A DNA stretch of 64,000 bases from an uncultured Pontibacter sp. GTDB lineage: Bacteria > Bacteroidota > Bacteroidia > Cytophagales > Hymenobacteraceae. Made by a program: the position numbers and the translations under genes. Each line of letters begins with the position of its first letter. Position 1 is the first letter of the stretch. Of this stretch, positions 16,817 through 25,558 are shown in pieces. A model generated the notes under the pieces. That model worked only from the letters and a program-made list of their open reading frames with translations, was not told the DNA's origin and did not search any database. The stretch is taken from NCBI RefSeq assembly GCF_947499215.1, contig NZ_CANMNI010000001.1, positions 1,383,523-1,447,522 on the forward strand. Reading direction: 5' to 3'.

Positions 16817-17248
16817 ATGAAAAAGCTTAATCTTTTACTCCTCCTGCTCCTACCCTTTTTGTTTGCCTGTAATGACGAGTGCGAAGGAATAGACTGTCTC
16901 TCAGAAGATGCTTTTGCCTTTACCATAAAATCGGCGGAAACAGGGGAAGACCTGCTGTTTGGCAATAACGCTACGCTTGAGCAGGGCGATGTAGAGGTAT
17001 ACTATATGCAGAACGGCACGAAGCAGCCTGCTCAAATCCGGTTTGAGACAGACCAAGTGGTAGTGGCTATCAACCCGGAAGTAACGGCGTACTATATCAC
17101 GGCATTAGATCAGACCGATGCGCTCAATTTCGCCATCTCCAACTCCGGTCCATCAGAGTGCTGCCCAAGAACTCAGGCAATAGAGCAAATAACGGTTAAC
17201 AACCAATCCGTACCCAGTGACAGCTGGCCGATAATCCTAACCAGATAA
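16817..17248 (+). CDS. Small hypothetical lipoprotein
   Basis: A 143-residue predicted lipoprotein. The signal MKKLNLLLLLLLPFLFAC has a clean lipobox (LFAC), which fixes the start at 16817 rather than at an upstream ATG at 16781 inside the preceding gene. The mature part has paired cysteines near the N-terminus (CNDECEGIDC) and later CC in SECCPRTQ, and is otherwise beta-rich. It probably sits in the outer or inner membrane facing the periplasm. It follows the putative zinc protease by 7 bases. Function unknown. Confidence 0.75.
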   Translation: MKKLNLLLLLLLPFLFACNDECEGIDCLSEDAFAFTIKSAETGEDLLFGNNATLEQGDVEVYYMQNGTKQPAQIRFETDQVVVAINPEVTAYYITALDQTDALNFAISNSGPSECCPRTQAIEQITVNNQSVPSDSWPIILTR

Positions 17249-17253
17249 GTTGC

Positions 17254-17589
17254 TCACATCAGTTCCTTCGCCGGATCCCAAAACTGCTTATCAAAATCTA
17301 CCACTTGGTCGTTTTCAACCTTTACCCCCTCCTGCTTCAATCGCTCCTGCATGGCGTTAGATGCTTCGAAGTGCTGCTTGCCCGTGAGCATACCCACCCG
17401 GTTCACCACTCGGTGCGCCGGTATGTTGGTGAAAGGCTGTGAGGCGATCAGCGCCCAACCCACCATGCGCGCAGAGCCCTTAGAGCCGAGGTAGCTGGCA
17501 ATGGCCCCGTAGGAAGTTACTCGCCCCTCCGGAATCAGCTTTACCACCTCATACACGTCCTCAAAAAAATTCTTCTTGCTGTCGCTCAT
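17254..17589 (-). CDS. Alkyltransferase-like protein (ATL), catalytically Cys-less MGMT homologue
   Basis: A 111-residue DNA-binding protein of the MGMT/Ogt C-terminal family. Helix-turn-helix and Arg-finger segments are clear (GRVTSYGAIASYLG, SARMVGWAL). The active-site PCHR of true O6-alkylguanine transferases is IPAHRVVN here: alanine (Ala58) replaces the acceptor cysteine. Proteins with this change (ATLs) bind alkylated guanine without repairing it and hand lesions to nucleotide excision repair; that role is taken from the family. It converges on the preceding lipoprotein gene with only 5 bases between. Confidence 0.9.
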   Translation of the reverse strand: MSDSKKNFFEDVYEVVKLIPEGRVTSYGAIASYLGSKGSARMVGWALIASQPFTNIPAHRVVNRVGMLTGKQHFEASNAMQERLKQEGVKVENDQVVDFDKQFWDPAKELM

Positions 17590-17740
17590 GCGTTTGTTGA
17601 TTTTATTTTAACCTGTTTTAAACCTCTAAAGCTGTTGTTTGTCTTACTGAAGTACCTATTGGTAGAGTAAGCCTCCCGAAAGTTTCCTTATGCAGAAGTA
17701 AGCTCGTAAATTTAAGCGATCTTCTCCATTTTAAATCTTC

Positions 17741-17768
17741 TTGGAGCATGCTGGAATTTATAACTTTG
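17741..17768 (+). promoter_or_regulatory. Promoter of the first RND efflux operon
   Basis: TTG at 17741-17743, a 17-base spacer and TAACTTTG at 17761-17768, an exact match to the Bacteroidota TAnnTTTG -7 box, lie 35 bases before the start of the adaptor gene. Confidence 0.7.
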
Positions 17769-17802
17769 AGATTAAATTATCTTAATTGAAGTTTAAACAT
17801 AA

Positions 17803-18891
17803 ATGAATAAAACTGTTAAAACAATCCTTCTCTTGGTGGTAGCCGCCGCTGTTAGTTACCTGCTGTATAATAAGGTGTTTACTGGCAATGATGAAGTAAA
17901 AGCAGCTGGCCCTGCTGGCGGACCAATGGCCCAGAAAGTAGCGGTAGACGTATTTGTTGTATCTGCCACTGCTTTCCAGAATAGGATTACGTCAACTGGC
18001 TCCGTTATACCTAACGAGGATGTAGAACTGCGAAGCGAGATTTCTGGCCGTGTGACGGCTATCAACTTCAAGGAAGGCAGCCAAGTAAAGAAAGGACAGT
18101 TGCTTATGACAGTTAATGACGCCGACTTACGCGCCCAACTTGCAAAACTGCAGTCTAACCAGAAGCTGTACCGCGATATGGAAGAGCGCCAGCGCACCCT
18201 GCTTGAGAAAGACTATATCAGCCGACAGGAGTACGATCAAGTGAGCAACCAACTCGCTACCGCGACCGCTGACATTCAGGCATTAAGGGCCACATTGGAC
18301 AAAGCCTATGTACGCGCCCCTTTCGACGGCATCATCGGATTGCGACAGGTAAGCGAAGGGAGCTATGTGACTCCTACCTCTCCTGTTGCCCGTATAGTAG
18401 ATATCACGCCCGTTAAGATAGACTTTACCATCCCCGGAAGGTACAGCCAGTCCGTAAAAGTGGGTGACAAGATTCATTTTACATCTGAAGGTACTGCAGA
18501 AAGGTATGAGGCCTCTATCTATGCCATCCAACCGAACATAGACCCCACAACCCGCACCCTGCAGCTGCGTGCTATGTATGCCAACAGCAACCAAGAGATA
18601 AAGCCGGGCGCTTTCGTGAGAGTAGAGCTCAGCCTAGAGGATATGGACGAGGCGATACTTATCCCAACAGAGTCTATCATACCGGAGGCTACGGGCCACA
18701 AGATTTTCTTGGCGAAAGGCGGTAAAGCACAGCCTAAAATGGTGAAGATAGGACAGCGCTCCGAAACTATGATTCAGATTATAGAAGGAGTTGAACCCGG
18801 CGATACGATTATCAGCTCAGGTATATTGCAGGCACGCCCCGGTTCTGATTTGAGTATCAGAAGAGTTACAACGTCTGAAGTATCGCAGTAG
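17803..18891 (+). CDS. RND efflux periplasmic adaptor (MFP) subunit
   Basis: A 362-residue membrane-fusion protein linking the inner-membrane RND pump to a TolC channel. An N-terminal membrane anchor (TILLLVVAAAVSYLLY) precedes the biotinyl/lipoyl-like strands (SGRVTAINFKEGSQVKKGQLLM), an alpha-helical hairpin (LRAQLAKLQSNQKLYRDMEERQ to ALRATLDKAYV), and beta-barrel segments (VRAPFDGIIGLRQVSEGSYV, NIDPTTRTLQLRAMY, PGAFVRVEL). First gene of a three-gene operon with pump and outer-membrane factor. Substrates unknown. Confidence 0.94.
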   Translation: MNKTVKTILLLVVAAAVSYLLYNKVFTGNDEVKAAGPAGGPMAQKVAVDVFVVSATAFQNRITSTGSVIPNEDVELRSEISGRVTAINFKEGSQVKKGQLLMTVNDADLRAQLAKLQSNQKLYRDMEERQRTLLEKDYISRQEYDQVSNQLATATADIQALRATLDKAYVRAPFDGIIGLRQVSEGSYVTPTSPVARIVDITPVKIDFTIPGRYSQSVKVGDKIHFTSEGTAERYEASIYAIQPNIDPTTRTLQLRAMYANSNQEIKPGAFVRVELSLEDMDEAILIPTESIIPEATGHKIFLAKGGKAQPKMVKIGQRSETMIQIIEGVEPGDTIISSGILQARPGSDLSIRRVTTSEVSQ

Positions 18892-18966
18892 CACCCAAAC
18901 AAGTCCCTTTGCCAGCTAAAAGGGAGGGAATTGTTCGGTCTATTGGTCTATTTAGTATAAGTTTAT

Positions 18967-21900
18967 ATGGCTAGTTTATCAAATATAAGTATAAGACGCC
19001 CGGTGCTCGCGATCGTGATGAGTATTACGATTATCGTATTCGGGGTCATAGGCATCACCTACTTGGGAGTTCGAGAATACCCGAGCGTTGACCCGCCGAT
19101 CGTAAACGTATCCACAAGTTACGCCGGGGCCAACGCTGAAACGATAGAGTCTGAGATCACGGAACCGCTCGAAGAGTCTATTAACGGTATAGCCGGTATA
19201 CGTACACTTACCTCGTCGAGCAGCGAGGGCAGCAGTAACATTACGGTGGAGTTTACCCTTGATGTCGACCTTGAAGCCGCCGCCAACGATGTGCGTGACC
19301 GCGTATCCAGAGCGCAGCGGAGACTTCCCGAAGATGCGGAGCCTCCCACTGTTTCTAAGGCAGACGCTGATGCAAACCCCATAATTTTCCTAGGTATAAG
19401 AAGCGAAACCCGCTCCCTGTTGGATTTGTCCGACATTGGCGCCAACGTGTTTAAGGAGCAGCTCCAAACCATACCCGGCGTAAGCTCTATCCAGATCTGG
19501 GGTGACAAGCGCTACTCTATGCGCCTCTGGATGGACCCGGATAAATTATCCGCGCTGCGGGTTACGCCGCTTGAGGTGCGTGATGCGCTGGCCAGACAAA
19601 ACGTGGAGCTTCCTTCCGGTAGCATTGAGGGTGCCACGACAGAGCTCTCTGTAAGAACCATGGGCCGCATTTCCACGCCCGAAGAATTTAACAACCTCGT
19701 TGTAAGGGAAGACGCAAACCGACTTATCCGTTTCCGTGACATAGGCTATGCCCAACTGGCCCCGGAAAACGAGAAGACCGTACTCCGCTATAACGGCATA
19801 CCGATGGTCGGCGTCGTGATTATACCACAGCCAGGCACAAACCAAGTCGAGATTGCGGATGAGTTCTACGCCCGTCTGGAGCACATTAAAAAAGACATTC
19901 CAGAAGACTTGGAGCTTACCATCGGTTTTGACAACTCCCAGTATGTAAGAGCCTCCATCGCTGAAGTAAAAGAGACCATTTTCGTAGCCTTCGGCCTCGT
20001 AGTAGTTATTATATTCCTGTTCCTGCGTGACTGGCGCTCCACCATTATTCCGGTGGTAGCAATCCCTGTATCGTTGATCGGCGCCTTCTTTATTATGTAT
20101 GTGATGGATTTCTCCATTAACGTACTGACGCTTCTCGGTATCGTGCTTGCCATTGGTCTGGTGGTGGATGATGCCATTGTAATGCTTGAGAACATATACT
20201 CCCGCATAGAGGATGGGCAGGAGCCTATGAAAGCCGCCAAAAAGGGAGCCTCAGAAATATACTTTGCCATCATTTCCACTACCATCGCCTTGGCAGCCGT
20301 ATTTATGCCAGTTGCCTTCCTCGAAGATACGACAGGTCGCCTTTTCCGTGAATTTGGTATTGTGGTAGCAGGAGCGGTGATTATCTCATCCTTCGTATCC
20401 CTGACACTTACCCCCATGATGGCTTCCCGCATGCTGAAGCACCGGGACAGACCAAACTGGTTTTACAGAAAAACAGAGCCATTCTTCACCGCGCTAACAG
20501 ATGGATACAGAGGAAGCCTCGAAAGCTTCATGCGTTTCCGCTGGGTTGCGTTCGTTCTCATTTTCTTGTCCGCGGGAGTTATCTGGTGGCAGTTCTCAAC
20601 GCTGCAGTCTGAGTTAACGCCGGATGAAGACAGGGGCGGTCTGCGTATACAGACAACAGGTCCAGAGGGAGCCTCCTTCGAGTTTATGGACCGGTACATG
20701 AGTGAGCTCTCCGCATTGGTGAATGACTCTGTCAGTGGCATCAACAGCATGACCACCATGACTCGAAACTCTAACTCCGGTTTCATTCGTCTGCGTTTGG
20801 TAGAAAAGGATAAACGCGATAAATCACAGCAGGAGATTGTGGATGACCTGCCGCGATTACTCAACCAAGTACCAGGGGCAAGGGCTTTTGCCTCCGGAGA
20901 CAAAGGCTTGGGTGGTGGACGTGGTGCCGGACAACCCGTACAGTATGTGGTGCAGGCGCAGAGCATGGCCAAACTGCGTGAGATCATCCCTCCTTTCTTG
21001 GAAGCGGCCCGTCAGGATCCCACCTTCAACTTCGTGGATGTGAACCTGAAATTCAACAAGCCTGAGCTGCGTGTCGAAATTGACCGTGAAAAAGCCGTAT
21101 CGATGGGTGTGAGTGTGCGTGACGTAGCCCAGACCATGCAGCTGGGCCTTAGCGGACAGCGTTTTGGATACTTTGTAAGAGGCGGAAAGCAGTATCAAAT
21201 CCTAGGGCAAGTGGCACGTGAAAACCGCAGCGAACCCCTTGATTTGCGTAGCCTCTATGTGAAGAACAACAGCGGTCAGCTCATCCAACTTGACAACCTG
21301 ATTGAACTGAAAGAGGAAAGCTCCTCTCCACAGATCTACCGTTTTAACCGCTTTGCATCCGCCACCTTTAGCGCAACACTTACTAAAGGCAATACCATAG
21401 GCGATGGTATAGAGGCCATGGACGTCATCGCGAAAGATGTGTTGGATGAGACATTCCAGACATCGCTGACCGGCCAGTCAAGGGATTTCCAAGAGAGCTC
21501 CGGCAGTTTGATGTTCGCTTTCCTGCTAGCTTTGGGACTCATATACCTAGCTTTGGCAGCCCAGTTCGAAAGCTTTAGAGACCCAATCATCATCATGTTT
21601 ACGGTACCGCTCGCACTCGCCGGCGCCCTGTTGAGTTTGTGGTACTTTGACCAAACGCTTAACATCTTTAGCCAAATCGGTATGATCATGCTGGTAGGTC
21701 TGGTTACCAAGAACGGTATCCTGCTCGTGGAATTCGCCAATCAGAAAAAAGAACAGGGGCTTAGCAAACTGGAGGCTGCCAAAGAAGCCGCCGTATCCCG
21801 CTTCCGCCCTATTCTGATGACGAGTTTATCAACCATATTGGGTACACTGCCAATTGCGCTGGCCCTAGGAGCCGGTTCAGAAAGCCGTACGTCCATGGGT

Positions 21901-22071
21901 ATAGCCGTGGTAGGCGGTCTTATCTTTGCAACTGGCCTGACTTTGTATATCATCCCTGCCGTTTATTCTTTCTTCTCCTCTGCTGAGGCAAATGTAGCCA
22001 TGATGGAAGAAAAGGAGGAGAAACAAGAGAAAGTGCATACGCAGGAGAGAGAGCCCGCTTACAGCAAGTAA
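18967..22071 (+). CDS. RND efflux inner-membrane pump (AcrB/HAE1 type)
   Basis: A 1034-residue proton-driven exporter, normal length for the family, with 12 membrane helices and two large periplasmic loops. The N-terminus ISIRRPVLAIVMSITIIVFG is standard. The proton-relay aspartate pair is Asp401/Asp402 in GLVVDDAIVMLENI; the matching lysine region appears in the second half (MLVGLVTKNGILLVEFAN). The DVDLEAAANDVRDRV and ATTTVSF-equivalent porter motifs are present. Lies 75 bases after the adaptor gene and just before its TolC partner. The C-terminus is a charged tail (EEKEEKQEKVHTQ). Export of hydrophobic compounds is inferred from the family. Confidence 0.96.
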   Translation: MASLSNISIRRPVLAIVMSITIIVFGVIGITYLGVREYPSVDPPIVNVSTSYAGANAETIESEITEPLEESINGIAGIRTLTSSSSEGSSNITVEFTLDVDLEAAANDVRDRVSRAQRRLPEDAEPPTVSKADADANPIIFLGIRSETRSLLDLSDIGANVFKEQLQTIPGVSSIQIWGDKRYSMRLWMDPDKLSALRVTPLEVRDALARQNVELPSGSIEGATTELSVRTMGRISTPEEFNNLVVREDANRLIRFRDIGYAQLAPENEKTVLRYNGIPMVGVVIIPQPGTNQVEIADEFYARLEHIKKDIPEDLELTIGFDNSQYVRASIAEVKETIFVAFGLVVVIIFLFLRDWRSTIIPVVAIPVSLIGAFFIMYVMDFSINVLTLLGIVLAIGLVVDDAIVMLENIYSRIEDGQEPMKAAKKGASEIYFAIISTTIALAAVFMPVAFLEDTTGRLFREFGIVVAGAVIISSFVSLTLTPMMASRMLKHRDRPNWFYRKTEPFFTALTDGYRGSLESFMRFRWVAFVLIFLSAGVIWWQFSTLQSELTPDEDRGGLRIQTTGPEGASFEFMDRYMSELSALVNDSVSGINSMTTMTRNSNSGFIRLRLVEKDKRDKSQQEIVDDLPRLLNQVPGARAFASGDKGLGGGRGAGQPVQYVVQAQSMAKLREIIPPFLEAARQDPTFNFVDVNLKFNKPELRVEIDREKAVSMGVSVRDVAQTMQLGLSGQRFGYFVRGGKQYQILGQVARENRSEPLDLRSLYVKNNSGQLIQLDNLIELKEESSSPQIYRFNRFASATFSATLTKGNTIGDGIEAMDVIAKDVLDETFQTSLTGQSRDFQESSGSLMFAFLLALGLIYLALAAQFESFRDPIIIMFTVPLALAGALLSLWYFDQTLNIFSQIGMIMLVGLVTKNGILLVEFANQKKEQGLSKLEAAKEAAVSRFRPILMTSLSTILGTLPIALALGAGSESRTSMGIAVVGGLIFATGLTLYIIPAVYSFFSSAEANVAMMEEKEEKQEKVHTQEREPAYSK

Positions 22072-22123
22072 AATTTAAAATCTAACCTTGAAGCTAAGAT
22101 TTAGAACTTTGCATTATAACATA

Positions 22124-23461
22124 ATGTCCCCACTAAAAGCCGCAGCGCTACTCCTTATCGGAGTAGCGCTGCTCTTCCCTACCAAACTCGCAGCACAGGA
22201 GAAATTATCTTTAGAAGAGGCTATTCGCATAGGTCTGCAAAACAACTACGATATCCAAATTGCGGGCAGGCAAGAGGCCATCACAAAGAATAACGTTACA
22301 CTCGGCAATGCCGGCTTTTTGCCTAACATTGAGGCGAGAGGGGCCCGTACCTTTAGTGAGAACAATTCCAGACAGTCGTTTCAGTCAGGACCTGACCGTA
22401 CGCGTGACGGTGCCAGTTCCAATAACATCAACTCAAGCGTAAACCTGAACTGGACCATTTTCGATGGAATGGGCATGTTCATTAACTATGAACGCCTGAA
22501 AGCCTTGGAAAAAACCGGAAAACTGCTCACCCGTGAAACAGTCCAGAATACTATGGCGGCCATATTCGACAACTATTTTGAGGTGGTGCGTCAGTCAAAG
22601 AAAATACAGGCGATACAAGACGCCATAGGTATATCTGAAGCGCGTGTAGAAATAGCGCAGGCGCAGTATGAGGTTGGCGTTAGTGCCAAGGTTGAGATTT
22701 TACGTGCCCAAGTAGATTACAATGCGGACCGCTCTGAGTTGCTCATCCAGCAGGAGGCACTGCAAAATGCGAAAATCAATCTGAACCAACTGCTTAGCAG
22801 AGACCCGGATATTGACTTTACGGTGACAGACTCTATTGTAGTCAACCCCAACATTACCTATGGGAATGCAGACACAGGCATGTTCGCTGACAACCCACTC
22901 CTGCAACGCCTGCGGGTTAGCCGAGAAATCGCAAACTTAGACATAAAGGCCGTACGCGCTAGCCGCTTTCCTGTGATAGGAGTAACGAGCGCCTATAATT
23001 TCAGCAGGTCAGAGAATGAGCCCCTTAACGAATTCTCTCCTTTGTTTAACCAAAACCGGGGGTATAACTACGGCCTCACCGTTAGCCTACCTATTTTTAA
23101 CGGTTTTAACATCAACAGGCTGGCTCAGAATGCCCGCATCAACCTAGCATCAGCGGACTTGGAATATCAGCGAGAACAAAACCGCTTAGAAGCCGCTCTG
23201 GCCAGAGCCTATAGCCAGTATGCTAACCGCCTGCAGCTACTGGAGCTTGAAGAAACAAATCTTACACTGGCTCAGGAGAATGCTGAGATCGCGTTGGAGC
23301 GTTATCGACTCGGTCTGTTAACAGCCATTGAGCTACGGGAAGCGCAGCGAAACCAGCTTGTGGCTGAAAACCGTTTGATTGACATACAGTATCAGGCAAA
23401 AGCCGCAGAAACCGAACTCAAGCGCATCAGCAGCACCCTGCTTCAGGAGACTGCCCAGTAG
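22124..23461 (+). CDS. TolC-family outer-membrane efflux protein
   Basis: Outer-membrane channel of 445 residues completing the efflux operon. A signal peptide (LKAAALLLIGVALLFPTKLAAQ) is followed by two repeats of the OEP domain, with helical segments such as LSLEEAIRIGLQNNYDIQIA, ARVEIAQAQYEVGVSAKVEILRAQ-type hairpin residues, and ENAEIALERYRLGLLTAIELREAQ in the second half. The frame extends to a TTG at 22088, 16 bases after the pump stop, giving a longer n-region; the ATG at 22124 is preferred on codon grounds, but either is possible. Confidence 0.92.
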   Translation: MSPLKAAALLLIGVALLFPTKLAAQEKLSLEEAIRIGLQNNYDIQIAGRQEAITKNNVTLGNAGFLPNIEARGARTFSENNSRQSFQSGPDRTRDGASSNNINSSVNLNWTIFDGMGMFINYERLKALEKTGKLLTRETVQNTMAAIFDNYFEVVRQSKKIQAIQDAIGISEARVEIAQAQYEVGVSAKVEILRAQVDYNADRSELLIQQEALQNAKINLNQLLSRDPDIDFTVTDSIVVNPNITYGNADTGMFADNPLLQRLRVSREIANLDIKAVRASRFPVIGVTSAYNFSRSENEPLNEFSPLFNQNRGYNYGLTVSLPIFNGFNINRLAQNARINLASADLEYQREQNRLEAALARAYSQYANRLQLLELEETNLTLAQENAEIALERYRLGLLTAIELREAQRNQLVAENRLIDIQYQAKAAETELKRISSTLLQETAQ

Positions 23462-23491
23462 CGGCGCGACAACACTCTTATATCTAGATTC

Positions 23492-23527
23492 ACACAAAAG
23501 TATAGCCTAACAGCTATACTTTTGTGT
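23492..23527 (+). terminator. Terminator of the RND efflux operon
   Basis: ACACAAAAGTATAGC (23492-23506) pairs with GCTATACTTTTGTGT (23513-23527), a 15-bp stem over a 6-base loop. TTT follows, 31 bases after the TolC stop. Confidence 0.85.
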
Positions 23528-23576
23528 TTTAGGGCTTATCTTAGCGGAACACCTTCAGCAGAACATACCCATCCGC

Positions 23577-24830
23577 ATGGAACAGGACCTCTTCCAGACA
23601 CTCGCCATTTCACTGGGCCTTGGCCTGCTGGTAGGCCTGCAGCGGCAGCATACCAATGCCAAGATTGCCGGTATCCGCACCTTCCCCCTGATCACGTTAT
23701 TTGGAAGCATAGCAGCCCTGCTAGCACAGGACTTCGGAGGCTGGATAATAGGCGCGGGCATGCTAGCCACAGCAGCGATTGTAGTAGCGGCCAATTTGCT
23801 GAAAAGGCAGGAACAGCAGCCTGATGTGGGGCAGACCACGGAAGCTGCGGCGCTGCTCATGTATGCATTGGGCGCTTATTTGGTGCTGGGAAATACGACA
23901 GTGGCCGTGGCCTTGGGAGCCACGGTAGCGGTGCTGCTGCACCTCAAAGAGACGCTGCACCGAATCGTGGCGCGCATTGGGCAGCAGGACCTGACCGCCA
24001 TCATGCAGTTTGTGGTCATCTCGCTCGTCATCCTTCCAGTGCTACCAGACAGGACCTATGGCCCTTACGAAGTCCTAAACCCGCACAACATCTGGCTGAT
24101 GGTGGTATTGATCGTAGGTATCGGGCTACTCGGCTATTTCATTTATAAAATATTCGGCAGCAAAGCCGGCACCTTCTTGGGCGGTGTGCTCGGCGGACTT
24201 ATATCCAGTACGGCTACCACGGTCAGCTATGCCCGCCGTACCAAATCATCCAAAGGCAGCAGCCAGCTGGCCGCCATTGTCATCTTCATCGCGTCTACAG
24301 TGGCTTTTCTACGCATCCTCGCCGAGATCCTGATTGTGGCACCAAGCACAATCCCGCAGGTGGCTCCCCCACTGCTGGCAGTCGTGGCGCTTATGTGCGT
24401 AACCGGGCTGGTGGCCTATTTCACAAACAAAGAGGAAAGCGACCATATGCCTGAGCAGGAAAACCCTGCACAACTGAAAGCTGCGCTGGTGTTTGGTGCA
24501 CTCTACGGACTGATTCTACTGGGCACGGCCGCCGCAAGGGACTACTTCGGAGAAAGCGGCCTTTACATAGTGGCAGTTATTTCCGGCTTAACGGATGTAG
24601 ATGCCATCACGCTTTCTACTTCCCGGCTGATGAGCGTGGGCAGCCTACCTTCTGACTCTGGTTGGCGCGTTATTTTGGTGGCCGCTCTTTCCAATATCGC
24701 CTTCAAAGGAGCCTTAGTGGGCTTTCTCGGCAACAAAGGCCTGCTTGCTAAAATCGCACTGCTGTTTGGCATCGTGTTGCTGGGCGGAGTTTTGGTACTT
24801 TGGTGGTGGCCAACCGACTTCACTCTATGA
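23577..24830 (+). CDS. MgtC/SapB-DUF4010 family membrane protein
   Basis: A 417-residue polytopic membrane protein with about twelve hydrophobic helices. The first third (LAISLGLGLLVGLQRQHTNAKIAGIRTFPLITLFGSIAALL) is the MgtC/SapB-like N-terminal domain, including the GLQR-IRTFPL signature. The remainder is the DUF4010 domain, with GGLISSTATTVSYARRTK and ISGLTDVDAITLSTSRL. Family members are inner-membrane proteins of uncertain transport function; the MgtC link to magnesium does not establish a substrate here. Monocistronic, after the efflux operon terminator. Confidence 0.88.
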   Translation: MEQDLFQTLAISLGLGLLVGLQRQHTNAKIAGIRTFPLITLFGSIAALLAQDFGGWIIGAGMLATAAIVVAANLLKRQEQQPDVGQTTEAAALLMYALGAYLVLGNTTVAVALGATVAVLLHLKETLHRIVARIGQQDLTAIMQFVVISLVILPVLPDRTYGPYEVLNPHNIWLMVVLIVGIGLLGYFIYKIFGSKAGTFLGGVLGGLISSTATTVSYARRTKSSKGSSQLAAIVIFIASTVAFLRILAEILIVAPSTIPQVAPPLLAVVALMCVTGLVAYFTNKEESDHMPEQENPAQLKAALVFGALYGLILLGTAAARDYFGESGLYIVAVISGLTDVDAITLSTSRLMSVGSLPSDSGWRVILVAALSNIAFKGALVGFLGNKGLLAKIALLFGIVLLGGVLVLWWWPTDFTL

Positions 24831-24953
24831 CCAAAATTAGGGACAATCTAAAGATAATATCGGAATTGTAAAATTTTTATCGTACATTGTAAAAAAATAA
24901 ATGAACCTATATGCTCTCTACTATGTAGTTAGTATATAATTAAAAATCACAGA

Positions 24954-25145
24954 ATGAATAACGGAACAGTAAAATTCTTTAATGACCTGAAAGGGTTCGG
25001 GTTTATCAAAGAAGACAGTACAGATCAGGAGTACTTTGTACACGTGACTGGCTTGGTGCATGAGATCCAAGAAAACGACAAAGTGACTTTTGACCTGCAA
25101 GAAGGAAGAAAGGGACTAAACGCGGTTAACGTTAAGCGTGCTTAG
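24954..25145 (+). CDS. Cold-shock protein (CspA family)
   Basis: A 63-residue single-domain nucleic-acid-binding protein. RNP1 (KGFGFIKED) and RNP2 (YFVHVT) motifs are intact; the opening NGTVKFFNDLKGFGFI is standard. It acts as an RNA chaperone in the cytoplasm by family analogy. A 123-base AT-rich leader lies upstream with no gene. The gene is followed by a terminator and shares its C-terminal GLNAVNVK with a second cold-shock-domain gene 400 bases on, suggesting a common origin. Confidence 0.95.
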   Translation: MNNGTVKFFNDLKGFGFIKEDSTDQEYFVHVTGLVHEIQENDKVTFDLQEGRKGLNAVNVKRA

Positions 25146-25170
25146 TTTTCACATATAAGCCATCTCATTA

Positions 25171-25199
25171 AAGCCTTGCCTGCGGGTGAGGCTTTTTTT
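25171..25199 (+). terminator. Terminator of the cold-shock gene
   Basis: AAGCCT (25171-25176) pairs with AGGCTT (25189-25194) around a GC-rich loop, followed by a run of T to 25199. Confidence 0.7.
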
Positions 25200-25280
25200 C
25201 ATTCAACACATGAGAAGGCAGTACTCCCCCGTTACAAGTAAAAGCCCCAGTGGCAATGTTTCACCTCAACCCTCCTCAAG

Positions 25281-25508
25281 ATGAATAGAAAATACCTGGT
25301 AGACACTACCACCCGCGAGTACATCTGTGTAGCCCTGCAAAAAGGACAGGATTGGACACCAAACAATCAAGATTCCCTGCCTGAGTTTATGGACTCCCGT
25401 TCCAATAAAGACCAGCCTGATTTTGAGCTCGTAACGGGCGAATACAACGACAACACTTTCTTTGAAAAGTGGATCCGCAATGGCACCAACTTCCTGTTCA
25501 GGTACTAG
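25281..25508 (+). CDS. Small hypothetical protein
   Basis: A 75-residue acidic, soluble protein with no motif I recognise. It starts with NRKYLVDTTTREYICVALQKGQDW and ends with NTFFEKWIRNGTNFLFRY, rich in aromatic residues. No signal or membrane segment. It lies alone between two cold-shock-domain genes, in the same direction, 50 bases before the second. Codon use looks like that of its neighbours, so I accept it as a real gene. A link to cold shock is suggested only by position. Confidence 0.6.
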   Translation: MNRKYLVDTTTREYICVALQKGQDWTPNNQDSLPEFMDSRSNKDQPDFELVTGEYNDNTFFEKWIRNGTNFLFRY

Positions 25509-25558
25509 GCCCCCTGCATACTAACATCCAGAAAATATAAGATCATTTTAAAGCATAT

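Noticed and set aside
20463..20987. Long antisense frame of 174 codons inside the first RND pump gene
   Set aside because: Serine/arginine-rich translation with no start context or homology pattern; it is the shadow of a GC-rich real gene.
24831..24953. Cold-shock thermosensor leader RNA upstream of the first cold-shock gene
   Set aside because: The 123-base AT-rich leader has no clear conserved hairpin or cold-box that I can identify, so it was not annotated as an RNA element.
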